Below, piece by piece: positions 31,990 to 44,031 of a DNA stretch of 64,000 bases. A model generated the notes under the pieces. The model was not told the origin of the DNA, ran no database searches, and saw nothing but the letters and a program-made list of their open reading frames with translations. The position numbers and the translations under genes are program-made. This stretch comes from Monocercomonoides exilis. Its lineage: Eukaryota > Preaxostyla > Oxymonadida > Polymastigidae. Location of the stretch: contig LSRY02000064.1 of the NCBI GenBank assembly GCA_001643675.2, positions 186,001-250,000 on the forward strand, given 5' to 3'. Positions within the stretch are counted from its first letter, which is position 1. Every line of letters starts with the position of its first letter.

Positions 31990-34330
31990 AAAGTGACCTA
32001 AGTGCATTTGCGACTTTCTGAAGCGCTATTCACACTTCTTTTCCCTCATCTTCCTCAAATGTCATCTCATACAATCTTTCTGCAACTTCCTCATTTTTGG
32101 TTCAGACTTTTGTCGTCTTGCTGCAAACCCTTTTTCTTTTTTGCTGGTCTCACAACTCTTCTCTATCTGTTCTGCTTCTGCATTCACTGGCAGCGCTGAA
32201 GAAGTTCCTTAAAAAGATCCTTCTGCACTGTTTATGTGTCCGAGGCTTTCCATTTTGCAGTTTGTACTTCCACTTGTGCGGCAACAAAGACAGATCTTCC
32301 AATAACGCAGTACGACACATGTTGCTACTCGAAACATTTTCAAAAATAGGTTGAGATACAAGCTGAGAACGTTCAACTCTGTGAAGATGTTACTGAGCTA
32401 TATGGCAAGCTAACTGTATTGGACTATGGAGCACAAAGGCAGTGACTCAGTTAAATGCAGCAAATGAACCATTAGGAGTGGGCAAAAGTCGAGCGGAGAG
32501 CTTGTGCATGAAGATGGCTGGAGCAGGAGATGAAGGACTTTGTGTCATTCAGATTAAACTCCAAAAGAAGAGAAAAGTGCATGGTTGCAGGTTGCATTTT
32601 GGAGCAGCTGGGCGGTATTTCCAATTGCGACACTTCGAAGGACAAAATTCCTTTTGCATAAGGTAGCATTTGCAGGATATGGAGGATTCATTCAATTTCA
32701 ACAAGGGAATGATCAGCTTCGATTTGAACTTTCTCAATGAACCATCTGATTCAAGATATTTGCATCCAATCCTTAGCATTCAATCCCTCTTATGTCGTAT
32801 TTCTGGATACACATGACTGATGTTGCGCTCACATGCAAAGTGTTTAACTTCCACTCACAAATGCACTCGGCTGATCCCAGAATATCTATCATTCATTCCA
32901 CTTAACCAAAAGAAGAGCCCGCGCACATCTGTATGCATCCTTGCACGATGAATCTTCTCTGACTCAACCGCTTGATGCAGCAGGCTATTTATTTACTAAC
33001 AACAAGGCCAAAAACTCACATTTCATCCCTCTGTCCATTATCAACCTCATTTTCGACTTGAACGAAACTTTTAACGGAAAGGGCATTTTTCTCCGCTTCT
33101 CAAACACCCTGTATCTAAAAAATGGAATTATCCTTTCCCTCATCTTTCCTAAGACCTCTTTCATAAAAAACTCCTTATCTGCAGATGTAAATTCTACGTT
33201 ACGTCTTTAACTTCGAAGTCTACATCCTCCCCTTTATTATTTTCTGTTGTATTCAACAGATATTCATTGATCAGGACACTGAATCCTCTGTCCGCCAGTG
33301 TAGTTAACAGCTTGTCCCATGCACCTTCCTCTCCACAGCCGTCTTCCACTTCATCCATTTCATCGGCAACATCTGTATCAGCTCCTTCTCCTCCTTCAAC
33401 GCCCTGACCTCCCTTGCAGACATCCAATTCAAGTCTATGTCTGGAAGTCTTGTCCCTGTTCACATCTCCACAACCATCCCCATTTCTTCTGATCTATCTT
33501 CTGATCTGTCTCCAGACCACTCTGATGTTGTTGCCTTTCTCAACTCCTGGATCTTCTCTAACTTCCACTTCTCCTTCCACTCCTCGTGCATAAGCAAACT
33601 CTTCCTTCTTCTGAATCCTCGATGGATCCCTCTGTATGCGCCCCTCCTTCTTCTTCTGCTTCTTCTGTACCATATCAGCCAGAAAGCTCCCTCAGCATGA
33701 TTCACTCCTTCTTCATTTCCATTTCTTTCGATCTGCCCAGCAGCAACACATACGAGTGAAACAGCAGCAGAGCCTGTGTAGCAGCCAACGAAACCATTGC
33801 CAAGAGAGGGGCTCCATCTTCTCTTGGGAGCACATTAGTTTTCCGCTGTCGCTCTTCATCACAACTTGAGTAATGCTCAATAAGCAAAGGAACTCAGTCG
33901 CTGCTGAAAGCTCCTTCAGCGACCCATCAGGAAACAACGAAATGAACACCGCCGATGGTTCACGATGTGGAATTTTCATGTGAAATGACATTTATCTCTT
34001 GGCCGGAATAACAAAACTGGACGCATTCTCCTCACTTACTAGTCCAGCGAGCACCGCTGAAGCCTCAGGTCGTTTGTTCGCTTCTTGTCCAGCACTTTCA
34101 CCACCACGACGAGCTTCACATCTCCATCTCGACATTCTCCTCTTGCAACCTCATCATTAATTCAGTCATCAACTTTTACTTCGGAAGAGCAGCAACTTTC
34201 TGCAGAAGAACCCTGTATTGCAAGAATGTTCGCAAAAGGTGATATTGCATGTGTGAGAAGTCAAATTTCTGAAGTACAACACTAAGGGCAACTCATTTGA
34301 CAATCTGCGAGGAGGATGAAATTGAAAGGA
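31990..34330. other. Decayed coding-like region
   Basis: Base composition is closer to that of genes than the neighbouring spacers, but no frame stays open beyond about 90 codons. Protein-like stretches such as PLDAAGYLFTNNKAKNSHFI (plus, near 32970) and EEWKEKWKLEKIQELRK (minus, near 33560) change frame repeatedly. I read it as remnants of one or more genes; the best defined piece is listed separately at 33194-33423. Confidence 0.4.
33194..33423 (-). pseudogene. Copy 1 of an unrecognised duplicated gene family (MSAREVRA / NEYL)
   Basis: The minus strand reads MSAREVRALKEEKELIQ, then changes frame and continues WDKLLTTLADRGFSVLINEY and LLNTTENNKGEDVDFEVKDV. The same two blocks, in the same order and with a similar break, occur at 39310-39563. 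The parallel spacing shows these are decayed paralogues of one protein. Upstream on the minus strand a Lys/Glu-rich coiled-coil-like frame precedes both. Function unknown. Confidence 0.5.
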
Positions 34331-35033
34331 AAGAAAAAAAAGTTAAGGAAGAGAAGATAAAATCGAATAAATAATAATGATTATGAAGAAAAGAAAAAGG
34401 AGGAAGAAGATATGTTTTTTGAGAATGATCAGGATGAGTTGAATGCGGAAAACAATTTGAAGAAAGACGAGAAAAAGGAAAAGAGAGGACGAAGCAGAGG
34501 CAAGAGCAATGGAATATATGTAAAAACAGAGAGCAGAGAGAGTGGCAATGGCTGGATGAAGCGAATTCAAAAAAGATTTATATTCATTCAACTGATAAGG
34601 AAGTGAAAGAGAAGAAACAAAAACTTCGCAAGTTAAAACAAGACACAGAAGAGAGAAGACTCAGCAAATGAGCGGAATGAGAAAGTATTTATTGAGTGCA
34701 CTCTGAGAAAGAAAAGAGAATAACGAACGATATTTTAATGTGTTGAAAGGGATGGAAAGGGAGTAGAGGGAGAAGATGGAGAAGAGGGAGAAGTTTAATT
34801 GGATAATCGTTTCAAATGTGATTAAGCAAATATTTGTTTGGGAAAAAGTGTTTCATGATGAATAGAGAAAGTTAAAGAGAGGAAAGAAGGAGTTGAACAT
34901 TTGACAGCGAATGGCACTATCCGTATAAAATTTAATTAGAAATATTGAAAAGAAGATATTTTAGGAGTGGTGAATGAAATAATTGTGATTTTCAATGACT
35001 GAAAAAGATAGTATTAATCGTTTCGCTTCAATT
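34331..35033. other. Purine-rich low-complexity spacer
   Basis: The plus strand is rich in GAA/AAG/GGA. No family resemblance in the short frames. Confidence 0.35.
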
Positions 35034-35873
35034 TCACGTCATCTGAACTTCAACACGTTCTCCAATCGTTTCTTCCTCTTCTTTTTCGACTTTATCTAAA
35101 CTCCATTCTTTTATTTGGTTATCACACACATTAATCCACTGACAAATCTGCTCACTCAAAAATCCCTGCCTTATGATCTGCACCTTCTTCAGAAGACCCA
35201 TCGCATTGTGTGTCCTCTTGAAGGGAGTCTTTTCCAACTCGCAATTCACTTCCTTGATGCCAAGATGCTCATTCACATATGCATTGCCAACTGTATTCTC
35301 GTTGAGAAATATAAATAAATCGACATTCCAGTTGCTTCTATCGCTCCCAAATATGGCATTGTCTTTTGGAGAGAGGCTTCTCATGAAAGTGAACAAGGGC
35401 TCTTTCACAGAAGCGACAAATGATTCACATACAAAATACACATCTCTTCCAACACAGGCCTTGTTGGCTGAAAACACGATTTTGGTGATGGAAAAGGAGG
35501 ATTCTGATACTTGTGAGCCTTGGTTGAACTCGATCATGAGAGCTCCGCCTCTTCCTCCAGAACTTGTATCCTCGCTCACAGAGCAGCTGGAGAAGGTTGC
35601 GTCACTCACCGAAAATGTGTTTGCAGATACAGATGAGGCGAATGAGATGCACCCGCCATTGGTGGGAGTCTGTTGGTTTTGTGGAGCTGAACGGATGTTG
35701 GTGATGGTGAAATTGGTGAGGGAGAGGGAGAGGGCAAGGGAGGTGGCAGAGGAGAGGACACAGCTGGCGGGGGTGGATGTGGAGGTGATGTGAGTGATGT
35801 TGGAGGAGTTGTGGATGAGGGGAGCGATGAGGGAGGCGAGGTGGAAGAAGAAAAAGATGATTGAAAGGCTCAT
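35034..35873 (-). CDS. Short secreted beta-helix ('polymorphic outer membrane'-like) protein
   Basis: 279 residues from the first ATG of the frame at 35873. It starts with a clear signal peptide (MSLSIIFFFFHLASLIAPLI). The body shows the family pattern: NGGCISFASSVSANTFSVSD, FSSCSVSEDTSSGGRGGAL, VFSANKACVGRDVYFVC, then RSNWNVDLFIFLNENT and YVNEHLG. From about residue 225 the text resembles a CG-x-PC region in which the expected Cys residues are altered, and the protein stops without a membrane anchor. Family members are usually far longer, so this is a truncated gene or a secreted short form. The frame is intact. Confidence 0.65.
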   Translation of the reverse strand: MSLSIIFFFFHLASLIAPLIHNSSNITHITSTSTPASCVLSSATSLALSLSLTNFTITNIRSAPQNQQTPTNGGCISFASSVSANTFSVSDATFSSCSVSEDTSSGGRGGALMIEFNQGSQVSESSFSITKIVFSANKACVGRDVYFVCESFVASVKEPLFTFMRSLSPKDNAIFGSDRSNWNVDLFIFLNENTVGNAYVNEHLGIKEVNCELEKTPFKRTHNAMGLLKKVQIIRQGFLSEQICQWINVCDNQIKEWSLDKVEKEEEETIGERVEVQMT

Positions 35874-36640
35874 GCTGTTGAGTGAAGTGAATTCTGATGG
35901 TCTGAGAAGTGATTGAAGATTAATAATAAACAGAAATGAGAAAGAAATTATTTTGAAGAGTAAAAAAGAAGAACGAAAAGGAGCTGTTGATGGAAAAGGA
36001 AGCAAGGCAGATTTCTAATCGAAAGAATGGAGAAAGATAAATGAAATATATGTTAATTGTCCACGTTGCCTGTTGTCTCCCAAACATTTCATACATCGTT
36101 TTCTGATACGGTTTAGCTGCACAATTGGATTGAAAACTTAGTGATGAAGTTTCAACTGAAGAAATAAAAAAAAACCGCTTTTATTTTTTTTTGAAAAAAT
36201 ATAAATCTTTATTTAAATGCATCTTTAAAAGTTTTTCAAAATTTTTTTATATGCTTTGTATTATATATTTAAATTCTTTTATTTTATCTTTTTGATGAGT
36301 TGTGTTGGTTTAACTTTATTAATTTTTGGTTTATTTTTACAAAACTTGATCAAAAAATCCTTTTTCACCAAAAACATTAAAAAGGTTTGTATTTTTTGTT
36401 TTTATAAATAAAACTAATATATATAACAGAAATAAAAGCTAAATACTTGAAATAAATCTATTTAAATCTTTGATCAATTAATACCTCTATCGATTTTATT
36501 TTTCTGTTTTTGATCTTTTTTTTGATACAGTCTGTCCCAAAAAAATGTTGATCTGTCCTTTTTTTATGTTGAGCATCCCGCAATAAATAAAAAATAAATT
36601 TCCCACATTCGCCTTTCGTCATAATTAACATTTTCACAAC
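35874..36640. other. AT-rich spacer with dispersed repeat
   Basis: Contains the repeat at 36340-36535 related to 60427-60606. At 36531 TACAGTCTGTCCCAAAAAAA could be the left tip of the Tc1/mariner-like element, but no inverted copy is visible to the right of its gene. Confidence 0.4.
36340..36535 (+). repeat. Dispersed AT-rich repeat, copy 1
   Basis: Shares AAAACTTGATCAAAAAATYC, the block AACAGAAATAAAAGCTAAA and TTTTTGATCTTTTTTT in order with 60427-60606. The copies are clearly related but diverged, with small gaps. Confidence 0.6.
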
Positions 36641-37903
36641 ATGGAAAATATTCAATTATTGGATGCTCGAACGGTCGAAAAGAGAAAGAAAATAATAGAA
36701 TCTGTTCCAAGCGTTTCAGAGTTTAGAGTTAGTGCAGTTTCTTTACCTGCTGTTCATCCTTTGGAAGAACGCATTCATCAAACTATAAAAATGAGAGCAG
36801 CAATGAGAGCAGAGGAAGAAAGAAGAAAGAAAATTGAAGATCTGAGAAATGTTGGAATTCAGGAGAATCAAAAAATGAAAAATCCTTATACAAATGCAAC
36901 TGATGCGAAAAGAATGAAATTATCTAATCTTTTTCAAATCCATGGTCAGGAGAAGAGCGAAACATGGTACGCGAATGAGTGCACATTAACAACAATTACT
37001 ACAGCTAGGTACTTATCGAAATTAAAGGCGGGAATAGACATTACACTCCCACGACATCAAAAAGGCAGAAAGAAAAAGGTCGAAAACGAACAATATCAAT
37101 CAGTTGTTCGCGAAAAAATGAAGCAGAATCCTTTAAACACAGTGAGGAAAATAGCATCAGAATTGTCAAATCATGGAAGCCCGATTGGAAAATCAACTAT
37201 TAACCGTATTCAAACAGAAAATAATAAAGAGACCCAAAAATATCCAATCTTTTCCTTCAAAAGAATAACAAAGAGAGAAGCAGCGGCAAATACTGAAGAA
37301 AACAAAATACTCCGAATTAAATTTATTGAAAAACTTAACAATTATCAAATGGATGGTGTGATGGTGTTTTATATAGATGAAACTTCCTGGAATATAGAGT
37401 GCATAAGAAAATATGGATGGTCCCCAGTTGGAGAAAAAGTTCTTATTCCTCCTCCGCCCGTTCATCAGTCCCTAACTGCAATCACATCCATATCCCAATC
37501 AGGAATGGGATATTCAGAAGTTGTCAGGGGGTCAATTAATCATGAAGTCTTTGAGGCATACATCAAAAGATTTTTGCTATCAATTAAAGTCCATGGATCA
37601 TCGGTAATTGTGATGGACAACGCTTCAATTCATCATCTTAACACAGACGCAATTATTACGGAAGCCGGCCATCATGTACTATACAATGCAGCTTATTCAC
37701 CAATACTAAATCCAATAGAAAACGTTTTTGGTTTTTGGAAAAAAAGAGCTGAAGAAAGCTCTTTCATCTGGAAAGGAGAAAATCATTTTATTGCCGTGCT
37801 TGTTGAGACCTTCAAAGATATTACGGCAAGAGAAGTGCGAAGAACAATAGCAAATGTTGAGAATGAAATTTGGCCACTGGTTTTGGAAAAGAAAGACCTT
37901 TAA
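36641..37903 (+). CDS. Tc1/mariner-like DDE transposase
   Basis: 420 residues, intact frame. After an N-terminal region with basic helices and a helix-turn-helix (NTVRKIASELSNHGSPIGKS) comes the DDE_3-type core. It has VFYIDETSWNIECIRKYGWS (first Asp), SSVIVMDNASIHH (second Asp) and YNAAYSPILNPIENVFGFWK (Glu). The order and spacing suit Tc1/mariner-type elements, here with an unusually long N-terminal segment (about 100 residues) before the DNA-binding part. The catalytic set is present, so the enzyme may be active. The terminal repeats could not be paired. Confidence 0.85.
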   Translation: MENIQLLDARTVEKRKKIIESVPSVSEFRVSAVSLPAVHPLEERIHQTIKMRAAMRAEEERRKKIEDLRNVGIQENQKMKNPYTNATDAKRMKLSNLFQIHGQEKSETWYANECTLTTITTARYLSKLKAGIDITLPRHQKGRKKKVENEQYQSVVREKMKQNPLNTVRKIASELSNHGSPIGKSTINRIQTENNKETQKYPIFSFKRITKREAAANTEENKILRIKFIEKLNNYQMDGVMVFYIDETSWNIECIRKYGWSPVGEKVLIPPPPVHQSLTAITSISQSGMGYSEVVRGSINHEVFEAYIKRFLLSIKVHGSSVIVMDNASIHHLNTDAIITEAGHHVLYNAAYSPILNPIENVFGFWKKRAEESSFIWKGENHFIAVLVETFKDITAREVRRTIANVENEIWPLVLEKKDL

Positions 37904-39290
37904 CCTTTTCGTTACACTTATTTATTCATACTTCATTTATGTCCGATTGAATGATTTAATTTGAGTTTATATTTGTTGTTTTAATATCTCAAATCATTTA
38001 GTTTATATTCCTTTTATTTTAATCAACGATCTTTATCAATAATAAAGTAAATCGGATTGTTGGTTCTTTATAATCTCATTTTTTTACAAAAGGAAGTGAA
38101 AAATACATAAACATTCACATATAATAATGTCATAAAAGGCTATTAACCAAAAAGAATAAAAATTATGAACAGTTTATTCAAAAGAAAATTATAAATAGTT
38201 TTGAAAAATGTTTTTTAAAACAAAGATTCAAATTCACATTCAGTTATATAATATTTGCACAGTTTTCATTTTTTCATGAGATTTCCATCTGCTTGATTCA
38301 TTATTTGTGAATAATATATCAAAAGGTTTTCCTGAATTAACATTTTGTAAGATTGAAATTTTCATTCAATTAAATCAAAATATGGGTGATTTTTTTTGAT
38401 ATCATAAAAAATAACGAAGTTTGATCATTAAAAATTTTCATAAAGGGTGAGGTTGTAAAGATTAATTTTATTTGAAATTGCATGAAAATATAGATCAATA
38501 TATTATAATTATTTATTATTTGTTGATTTTAATTAGTTTCCAATTGTTTTTTTTTTCAAATATCGAGAAATAAAAATAATTTCAAAAAAAAAATCGAAAA
38601 TTCGATTAACCTAATAAAACATAAAAACAATAATAACAATACGTAATCAATCAATTTTTTATATAAAAATTAATTTTATGATGTTATTGCAAAGAAATTT
38701 TTAATTCAATTTTGAAGATCATAAAACATTTGTTGAATTTTATCAATTCACATTAACACTTACGCAAAAATATAATAGTAACATAAGACTCTCATCAAGT
38801 AATCAACTGTTTGCTGATAAATTTGTTTGTAAACAAGTAATCTTAGAAATATTTAATTATTATCTAAATATCAAACAAAGTTTAAGATAAGTGAAGAAAA
38901 TATTAATAAATGAAAAGAAACTCGTCAATTTTTGCTTTTTCCACGTAAAAAGCTTTTATCGCACGAACATCTTCATTTTATCTTCCTCTCTTCGTTTCTC
39001 CTCTGATTCTCTCTATCTCCTTCTCATCAATTATATGTCATCCAGTTATCTGCCTCCTTAGATGCTCTGTTTTTGTCTGCCTGTTCGTTTTGAAAACAGA
39101 TTGGTTAAAAACCAGTTTCACATGAAAGGATATGAACAACAAAATGGTGCATGAACATAAAGCGCTGAACCACAGTTCCAGTATCTTTGTCGTTCCACTT
39201 TCTCTGTATCACTTCTGCATCCCATTCCGTGAAACTCGTATACCTCTGATCGCTTTCCCATTGCTCGCTGGCTCTGCTCTCGTTGTCATT
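37904..39290. other. AT-rich spacer with a short repeat
   Basis: No gene until the decayed region starting near 39290. The stretch at about 38385-38448 (ATGGGTGATTTTTTTTGATA...) is a direct relative of 31395-31450 and an inverted relative of 60601-60632. Confidence 0.4.
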
Positions 39291-40869
39291 AGCCCATCCG
39301 CCCTGGCTGGCAAGGCTGCCTTGAGGTAACTTCCATAGACATCAGAAAAGTCTTCGCTTTGGACTCTGCCTGAATCACCTTTCACCGCGCTCACCAGATA
39401 TTCGTTAACCAGCACACTGGCTTCTCTTTCCATCAGTGTGGCTCCCCGCTTTCCTCCGCGCTTCTCTCTCCACAGTCGTACACCACATCTCCCCTTCCAT
39501 CGACAACATCCTCTGGATCAAATGCTCCTCCTTCTTCGAAGCCCTAACCTCCCTTGCAGACATCCGATCCGAGTTCGTACAAAAGAGTCTTTTTCTTGTT
39601 CTTTTAAACATTATCAGTTGGCTACAGACGTATTTCTCAATGGCTGAATCATCCTTAAAGTTATTCCTCCCTCTATTTCTCCCTTCGCATCCCTCCTCTT
39701 TTCCCTTTCTTTCCATCCTTTCCTTTTTCTTTCTCTCCTTTTCTTTCATCCTCCTTGCCCAGATCTCATCCTCTCTGACTTGCAGTCCTTTTATTTCTTT
39801 CTCAGTTAACCTCAACTCCGGAGGGCGTTTCAGTATGAGGCCAAAATCACTTCTTCTTCATAGCACACAAGCTTTTTCATATGCCATCCATCAACAGGAA
39901 GCAACAGCACGCTGCCTTCCATTATGCTTCTCCGCCCACACATCTCAGCACATCCGACCCAGTGGTGGAGAAGAGAAGGAAGTGTGAAATGGAGCGAGCA
40001 CTGTTTTTCTTGAAGAACAGAAGAAGAAGAGGAAGATGAAGAAAACGAAGAAGAAGAAGAATATATAACTGAGTCTGAATGTGGAGACGATGTCGAAATA
40101 GTCAGTCGAGTCTTTTCTGAAGAGGATGAAGATGATTTTCCATCTGGTTTTGAAAATGCTTTTAGATGAGAAGCAATGATACCATTTGGCGGATTTTCTG
40201 CATCATCTTCGTTTTCCTCGTGTGCGGTTTCAGGAGAACTGTGAGTTGTTGCATTTTTGGCTTCATTTTCTCTTTTTTTCTTTTCTTTAACATTTCCTTT
40301 CTCAGATTTCTTTTTGGAAGAAATAGAATAAGAGAGCAGACTTGAAGATGGAGAAGAGGACAATGAAGATGCAGAGGAAGAGGAAGAAGCAATGGAAGAA
40401 GATAACATCAAAGAAGAAGGTGATACAGACGAGTTCCTCTTCTGACTTGCTTCCGGCTTCTTCTGCCTTTTGATTTCAGATGCATTTTGCGAGAGAGATG
40501 AGAGTAGATATGTAATAGAGATCGGTTTGAGGGTGTGGCTGCATGCTTCTTGTGTATCCTTGAACGTGGTTAGCTGCAATAAAGAAATTGTTTGATGACA
40601 GATGTATTTTGAGAGGCTGAAGAAGAAGTTGAAATAGAAGAAGTTGAAGAAGAAGGTGATGATGATGATGCAGTTGGTACAGCTGTTGAATGAAGAGATA
40701 TGGCCGATACTGATGATCTGGGTTTTGAATGAGATGACTTTGAGGAATGAGTTTGTAAAAAATGCAAAGAAGAGGAAAAAGAAGAAGCAGGAGCAGATGT
40801 GCTTGGAAATGGCAAATAAGGCTGCGAAACTTCAACTTCACTTCTATTAGGAAAAAAAAAACGAAACAT
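39291..40869 (-). pseudogene. Ser-rich / coiled-coil gene with frame breaks; contains copy 2 of the MSAREVRA family
   Basis: Reading leftward there are several linked frames. A Ser-rich start (MFRFFFPNRSEVEVSQ, 40869-40570) comes first. A second Ser/Lys/Glu-rich frame follows (LTTFKDTQEACSHTLKPI, ending near GWHMKKLVCYEEE, 40579-39830), then KRPPELRLTEKEIKGLQVRE with a charged coil. The last blocks are MSAREVRASKKEEHLIQRML (39563) and SVLVNEYLVSAVKGDSGR with DVYGSYLKAALPAR (to about 39300). TTTATTGCAG at about 40560 could be a real splice acceptor, but later junctions have no good intron borders, so I call it broken. No family recognised. Confidence 0.4.
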
Positions 40870-41049
40870 AAAGACCTCTCAAATTTATTATTGAATAACG
40901 CCTTCACATTTTCACTTTGCGTTTTCTCCGAATGTTTTCGTTCTTTTGAAATACAACTCTCTTCTTCATCTTCTTCTTTTGATGTTCTTTTGAAGGAGAC
41001 AAGTTTTCTGAAATTTTATCTTCTCCTTTTTCTATAGATAGAAATGTGA

Positions 41050-42730
41050 TTTTATTCTGAATGACATCTGCAAAGCTTCCATATTGAACAACTTGCCAGA
41101 AAAAATTATTGATCTTTTCGAATCGACAGCGCCTTCATTATCCAAACAACTGGAGGCGATTCGAAATGCTCCTTCATCAACATATTCCTCTTGTTCGCTT
41201 CGCTTTTGAAGTTCGATTCACTTCTTTCAATCTTCATCTTTTTCAGATACGAAACAAATACCTCTTTCTTCTTCTCAGCCTGCTCCAGCGCATTCTTCTG
41301 CTAGTCTTCGAGCTTTTCACGTTTTTTCTCAAAGTACTCATTCTCTTCCTCCAGCTGCTCCTTTGACTCCTTCTCTGCCTCTTTCTTCTGCATCTTCTCT
41401 ATCTTCCACTGCGTCGCTTTCTCTTCCTCAATTCTATCGATGCGGCTTGGAATGGCTGACAATTTTGGCTCAGGAAAGCACAGTGACGAAGTAGGAACGG
41501 ACACTGTGAGGCAGAAGAAAGCGAAGATGGAAGAGAGGAAGAAGGAACAGGATGCCACATTTGATTGGTGGGAGATGGGGTGCTGGTGGAAGAAGGAGGT
41601 AAAGAGCATATTGAAAGAGGAGGCGAAAGTGATGATGGTGAAGAAGGCAAAGCATTGACAATCTGATTGTTATCAGATGAAATTGGTGTGGATGACGAAG
41701 AAGGAGATGATGAAGATAAGGAAGAAGAAAAGAATGATGCTGATGTAGTTGGCTGAGGAGTTGACTGAAGAGTTTGATTCGGTTCAATTGACATTGTGAT
41801 AATTGCATTTTGCTGGTTAAAAGGCAAGTTTTTCATTCTTTCTGCTTCTCTTTCTCTTTCTTCTCTCAGCTTCCTTTCTTTTATTCGCCTCAATCTTTCG
41901 TCAAATTTCATTCTCGCCTTCGTTTATTGCTCCTTTCTCTCCTTCTTCCTTTCGTTCTCCCCCTCTTCTACTCCTCTCATCACATCCACATCTTTCACTT
42001 CCTCCTCAAACAACTTGTCATCTAAAAGCGCAATGTTACAAACAATTATCAGAGTCTGCATCCTTTCGCTTATCAGCGACGAATTCAGTGAAAGAAAATC
42101 TGTATTCTTTTTCTTCTCTTTCCTCCTCTTCATCCCTACAAATGAAGCATGAATGCTGCTTCGTGGATCCTTTGCGTATTTGTTGGAACTTTGTGGAGGG
42201 ATCAATAAAGAAATCTGAGGGATAGACAAAGCAGAGGATGATGATTGAGAAACAGATGGGGTCAAAGCTTTGTTAGCAGTTGTATTCTTTGACATAAAGA
42301 AATCATCATCTTCTTCTTGAAGCAGAACCATGTCATCCTTGCTGCATTTCTTCCTTTTCGCGGTCATTTTGGATTCATCCTTTGGATCGCGGAAAAACGT
42401 CTTACTGCTCCGAGAAGAGGAAGAAGATGTTGAAGATGAAGAAGAAGAAGATGATGAAGATGAAGCAACTGAATATGTGTCACGAGCATGCCTGTCTTTC
42501 AACGAAGCTGATTTCGACACTTCAGACTCACTTCCGTTCAAAACACTCTGCTCGCTTTTCCTTCTCTCTTCTTCCTCTTTGTCTTCGACAATAAATTGCC
42601 CCTTTCCTCTTTTGTTTTTCCTCATTGCATTCTCCCCTACAGCTTCTGCTTCCTGCTTTTTGACAATTGAACATTTAAATTCTTCCTCTGCCACAACTTT
42701 TCCAGCCGGCTTCCATTCTTTGAAGGACAA
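41050..42730 (-). pseudogene. Coiled-coil / Ser-rich gene with in-frame stops
   Basis: The frame from 42730 (MSFKEWKPAGKVV) runs to a TAA at 41924. It continues in the same frame as a matching Arg/Glu-rich coil (MKFDERLRRIKERKLREE, 41911) and a Ser/Pro-rich part to 41399. A shifted frame then gives IDRIEEEKATQWKIEKMQKK and EKLED, meets TAG at 41301, and reads on as QKNALEQAEKKKEVFVSYLK to about 41090. The coil parts resemble proteins of the flagellar/centrosomal coiled-coil type only in composition. Two in-frame stops plus a frame change suggest a decayed gene; unrecognised introns are the alternative. Confidence 0.4.
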
Positions 42731-42869
42731 ATAACAACAGATGTTTTGCTTCCAACAAATGACTTCAAATGGATCATTCTATCAACTTTTCTATTTGAAG
42801 TTCCATCTTTCTCTATCTTTTAATATTTCTCATGTTCAATTCTTTTTCCTCTTTTTCTTCCTCTTTCAT

Positions 42870-43463
42870 TCATTTTTCATTCTCGTTCATATTCTTCATT
42901 TTCTTCCTGTTGACCTCTTTTTCTTTTCTTCCCAGCATCTGCCTGAAGAACTCCACCTCAAACAAAAGGGCATCGGCATAACAGAAGAACGATGGATGGA
43001 AAAGCGGTGTTAACGAAGGAGAAGAACACATCAGAGTGAATAGGTGAGTGTGTGGGTGTGTTATAAAAAGAAGGTGCGCGTTTTGATGAGTGAGGGAGTT
43101 GAGAAAGAGGCAGCAAAGACAAGGGTGGAGTCGAGAGATGGAAAGCAGAGAGGAAGAAGAGAGAGGATAAGGAATTGTTTGTGTGATTGAACTGAGGCAT
43201 GGCTCACTGCTGTCAAAGGAAGTTTTCACAGAGGCAACTGAAGAAGAAATCGATAAAGATGTTGCTGTTGTGTTTGCAAAAACAGAAGCAGAACTTGACG
43301 ACGATGAAAAGAAAGAAGATGCATTTAAAGTCATTCGAAATGTTGTTGTTTGAGCATCTGCTGCTTGATAAATATGCTTGCTTTTGTGGGAATTCGGATG
43401 ATTCGTGATTGTGGGTACAATCATACCTCCTCTCTCTTCTCTCTCTCTCTCTTTTTTTTTTCC
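42870..43463 (-). pseudogene. Ser-rich protein fragment
   Basis: A minus frame with protein-like parts: YQAADAQTTTFRMTLNASSF, then FANTTATSLSISSSVASVK, and a C-terminal ALLFEVEFFRQMLGRKEKE. The start is a charged low-complexity stretch. It may belong to the same decayed locus as 41050-42730. No family recognised. Confidence 0.3.
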
Positions 43464-43829
43464 TCTTTCTTTCTTCATAGTTATTCAAGTCCAAAAAATC
43501 ATGCCTGAAACGTCATAGCTCAGTTCATTTTACCTTCCTTCTCCCTTAATACGCGAAGCAGAAACAGAAGAATGGCACACCAGTTAAGAACAAGGTGATG
43601 AATTTTAAGTCAATTCCTTATCTTCCTTTTCATGTTTTGTCATTGACGTTTTATCTTTGTTCTCTGTCAGCCAGCTTCACTCTTTCTGAGATCAGATCCT
43701 CCAGCGACTCAAAGAAGATGTCCATTTCTCTGCCCCACCTCACTCCACAAACATGATTGAATAAAATATCGATGCTGGAGTGAATTAGATATTCTATGAA
43801 GAAATTTGAGATTGTTCTGTTTTAGAAGA
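43464..43829. other. Spacer without supported features
   Basis: Short frames only. Ends at the start of the GAAGAG microsatellite. Confidence 0.35.
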
Positions 43830-44031
43830 AAAAAAGGAAGAAGAGGATGATGAGGAAGAAGAGGAAGAAGAGGAAGAAGAGGAAGAGGAAGAGGAAGAGG
43901 AAGAAGAAGAGGAAGAAGAAGAGGAAGAGGAAGAGGAAGAGGAAGAGGAAGAGGAAGAGGAAGAGGAAGAGGAAGAGGAAGAGGAAGAGGAAGAGGAAGA
44001 GGAAGAGGAAGAAGAAGAAGAAGAAGATTGA
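43830..44031 (+). repeat. (GAAGAG)n microsatellite
   Basis: About 200 bp of GAAGAG/GAGGAA repeats, open in every frame on both strands. On the minus strand it can encode polyserine, the same homopolymer seen in the neighbouring genes, so it may be the remnant of a Ser tract. Confidence 0.9.

Noticed and set aside
36531-36560. TACAGTCTGTCCC as the left TIR of the Tc1/mariner-like element
   Set aside because: No inverted partner is visible between 37904 and 38950, so the boundary stays unproven and is not annotated as a TIR.
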